This document shows, in pieces, positions 38,723 to 40,987 of a DNA stretch of 40,987 bases (position 1 is its first letter; every line of letters starts with the position of its first letter). The notes beneath the pieces are model-generated. The model was not told where the DNA came from. It ran no database searches and saw only the letters and a list, made by a program, of their open reading frames with translations. Source of the stretch: Endotrypanum monterogeii. Taxonomy: Eukaryota > Euglenozoa > Kinetoplastea > Trypanosomatida > Trypanosomatidae. The stretch covers positions 182,915 through 223,901 of the forward strand of contig CM007328.1 in the NCBI GenBank assembly GCA_000333855.2, written 5' to 3'. The position numbers and the translations under genes are program-made.

Positions 38723-40758
38723 AAGGTATATGTATATGTATATATTCGCTGTCCACTATACCGAGATACTCGCACGCAGAGCGTAACACTAATATATGCG
38801 TATATGTATAAAGGGAGGAAGGGCTGCTAACGAGATTGCGACAGAAGCACACACACACACACCAACCCCTCTGCACAAAAATCAGCGAGGGGGATATAAG
38901 AGCAGAGCTAGATGTGGACGTAGATTTTTTAAAAAATTAGATTTATATAAATATGTGGGGGAAATATATTGGTATATGTACACCGATGGGTGTCTCTAGC
39001 GAACCCATTTGGATTCCGCAGTGACCGGAAGAAGACTTGATGCGGTGTATGTCCCCAAAGTGAAGGGAGAGGCTGTGTGTGTGTGTGTGTGTATGTGTGT
39101 GTGTGTGTATGTGTAAGAAAGAGGGAGGGAGGGAGGGCGGGGAGAAGTAGGGGGTCACCAGAGAGGCAGAGTGACGAAGAATCAGAAAAAAAACAAGAAA
39201 GTACATGACATGTCTCGGCAACAGACCGTCCTCGCCCCCGCATCTCCTCCTCTCGCACAAGTGGAGCATTTGGGCATTACCCGCATGTGTGTGTGTGTGT
39301 GTATGTGTGAACTATATCCATCAAGTGCTCACAAATCTGTGAGGGGGATACATGGAGCGAAGGGGGGAGAAAAAGAAGTGAGTGATCTATATCAACTGTA
39401 GAGTCGTGCGCATTGAACATGCTCGTCCAACACAACCATAATCACAACCACCACCACCCGTACCACAGAGAGAGAGAACGCCTGTCCAAGCACATAGCCT
39501 ATTAACGAAAAAAAAAGGAAAAAAGGAGGGAGTGCAGACGGGAGCAAAAAAAAAAGAACGAATATAACTGAAGGCATATGGCGAACAGGGAGGGGAGGGG
39601 GGGGGGCACAGTTCGCGGCCATGAACTGAAGAACCCATCCAACACCTATGCAAAGACCCAGGAAAAGGAAACGCGGCGCTCCAGAGCCTGCAGTCACCAA
39701 GTCATCGCCTCGTCACTAAACATAACGGGAGCGGGAGAGGGGGGGGAAAACGGACAGCGGGTGCCTTGTGGGAATAATAATAAAAAAAGACAAAGAGAGT
39801 CCTCGACAGTACAACCAGCAAACAGACAGACAGACCCACAGAGAGAGAGAGAGAGTCGAGGACCGAAAAAGAAAAAAAAGTCGAGATGGGACAGTCCATT
39901 AAATAAAGAAACGTTTGGAGGGGGCGAGGGAGATAAGTATGACGATAAAACAAAAGGGGAGAGAGGTGAGACACCCGATGTGGAAGCAGAGATCAAAATG
40001 CACAAATGTAAATGAACAAATATATCGAATGAAAGGGAGGAAAGGAAAAAATAAATAAAAAAGACGGCAAACAACAAGTGGGGGGAGGCCGGGCAGCAGA
40101 CAAAATGAGCCTCCTGCCATATTCCTGAGAGGTGTGGAGGGAAGAAATATGATAAAAACAAAGGGCGGAAGGGAAAAATCGACCAACATCTCGACGGCAA
40201 CAGGAAAAAAAAAAAGAGAAAGAGAAACGAGGAGATGATCCACACACGCCCGCCCCCCCCCCGAGAGCAGGAATCACCCCAATACACACTCTCCAACCAA
40301 AAACAAGCACGCGACGCACCTCTGACAACAGTAAAGCCCATCTAAGTCTTCTAGAAAGATATATATAATGTAGGGGGTGGAAGGGAGGGTTAGGAGGGGG
40401 AACCCGCGAACAGCTGCACTTCATGAGCCCGTTCCATAAAAAGAAGAACAGAGCAGACACCAGCACCGTCAACCGTGTTGTTGTCCCTCTCCGCAAAGTA
40501 AAAAAAATAAATCAAGTCGAGACTACAGAGGCGATGTGGCGACAGAAATAAGGAGAAAGGATCAGAAGAGGGAAGCGACGGAGAGTTGAGAGGGGAGAGG
40601 GGGTGCAGGCAGAGCTACAGGAATCTTTTTTACCGTGAAGATGCCGTCATCTGTAGGAGAACAAGTGCGACCGTGGCGCGAAGGCGGGAGAGAACATAAA
40701 ACAGTGACGGTGGAGGATCGGAGTGTCAAGAAAGGGCTAGCGAAAAAAAAAAAAAGAA

Positions 40759-40987
40759 GAGACGAGACGAGACGAGACGAGACGAGACGAGACGAGACGA
40801 GACGAGACGAGACGAGACGAGACGAGACGAGACGAGACGAGACGAGACGAGACGAGACGAGACGAGACGAGACGAGACGAGACGAGACGAGACGAGACGA
40901 GACGAGACGAGACGAGACGAGACGAGACGAGACGAGACGAGACGAGACGAGACGAGACGAGACGAGACGAGACGAGACGAGACGAGA
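40759..40987. repeat. (GAGAC)n pentanucleotide array, about 46 copies
   Basis: An uninterrupted, perfectly regular 5-bp tandem repeat of about 229 bp that runs to the last base of the window, so its true length is unknown. The coding strand reads a pure CTCGT-type pyrimidine-rich repeat. It is preceded by a poly-A run. Confidence 0.97.

Larger units (their letters stand above)
38256..40987. other. Gene-free repeat-rich right end
   Basis: No convincing gene over 2.7 kb. Contains a C run (38473-38485), (TA)n (38700-38722), TG tracts (39074-39113 and 39287-39308), strongly purine-biased plus-strand sequence (39360-40740) whose reverse frames translate as Phe/Leu/Ser-rich low complexity, and the terminal pentamer array. 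In transcription order this lies upstream of the TMEM65-like gene and includes its 5' signals, but I could not choose an acceptor. Confidence 0.7.

Noticed and set aside
39694..40341. Minus-strand open frame of 215 codons, Phe/Leu/Ser-rich
   Set aside because: It is a translation of pyrimidine-rich low-complexity DNA. Overlapping frames on the same strand look equally membrane-like, which shows composition rather than coding.
1..40987. A novel multi-gene system or transcription strand switch
   Set aside because: All supported genes lie on the minus strand and encode unrelated functions, as usual in a trypanosomatid polycistronic unit. No plus-strand gene, tRNA or other switch marker was found.

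Overview
The window looks like nuclear DNA of a trypanosomatid, most likely Leishmania or a close relative. All ten genes I can support are intronless and lie on the minus strand. They are separated by 0.8-2.8 kb of low-complexity DNA full of (CA)n, (TA)n, poly-A/T and purine runs. The spacers are purine-rich on the plus strand, so they are pyrimidine-rich on the coding strand, as expected for spliced-leader acceptors. This is one polycistronic unit read from right to left. I see no tRNA, rRNA, CRISPR array or bacterial-type operon, and no strand switch. Species is not determined.

Layout, left to right (reverse of transcription): 1-2611 repeat-rich 3' flank; 2612-4147 SMYD-like SET-domain methyltransferase; 5498-6628 DNA polymerase beta (376 aa); 8675-13128 its large paralogue DNA polymerase beta-PAK, with a one-base frameshift near 10018-10021; 14333-14352 an assembly gap of 20 N with the same 118 bp on both sides; 14870-21190 a 2106-aa long-form tRNase Z; 21973-22587 a 204-aa unknown protein; 24698-28204 a NEK-like kinase with a C-terminal cysteine pattern resembling a GFA/CENP-V domain; 29025-29909 a 294-aa probable mitochondrial membrane protein; 31052-31492 a 146-aa basic unknown protein; 32614-34323 a Dpy-30 plus IQ-motif protein, probably axonemal; 35883-38255 a TMEM65-family protein with an EF-hand; 38256-40987 repeat-rich DNA ending in about 46 copies of a GAGAC pentamer.

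Genes in a trypanosomatid unit need not be functionally linked, but several here point to the mitochondrion: both polymerase beta paralogues (kinetoplast DNA repair and replication in this group), the TMEM65 protein and some of the unknown proteins. The rest cover tRNA 3' processing, lysine methylation, a kinase and a flagellar protein. Regulation must be mostly post-transcriptional, and spliced-leader acceptors can be proposed for several genes from AG-free pyrimidine tracts.

The observations I rate highest are the NEK kinase with a GFA/CENP-V-like cysteine signature, the EF-hand in a TMEM65 protein, the repeated basic clusters and the frameshift in polymerase beta-PAK, and the very large tRNase Z. 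I found no multi-gene system that I would call new.
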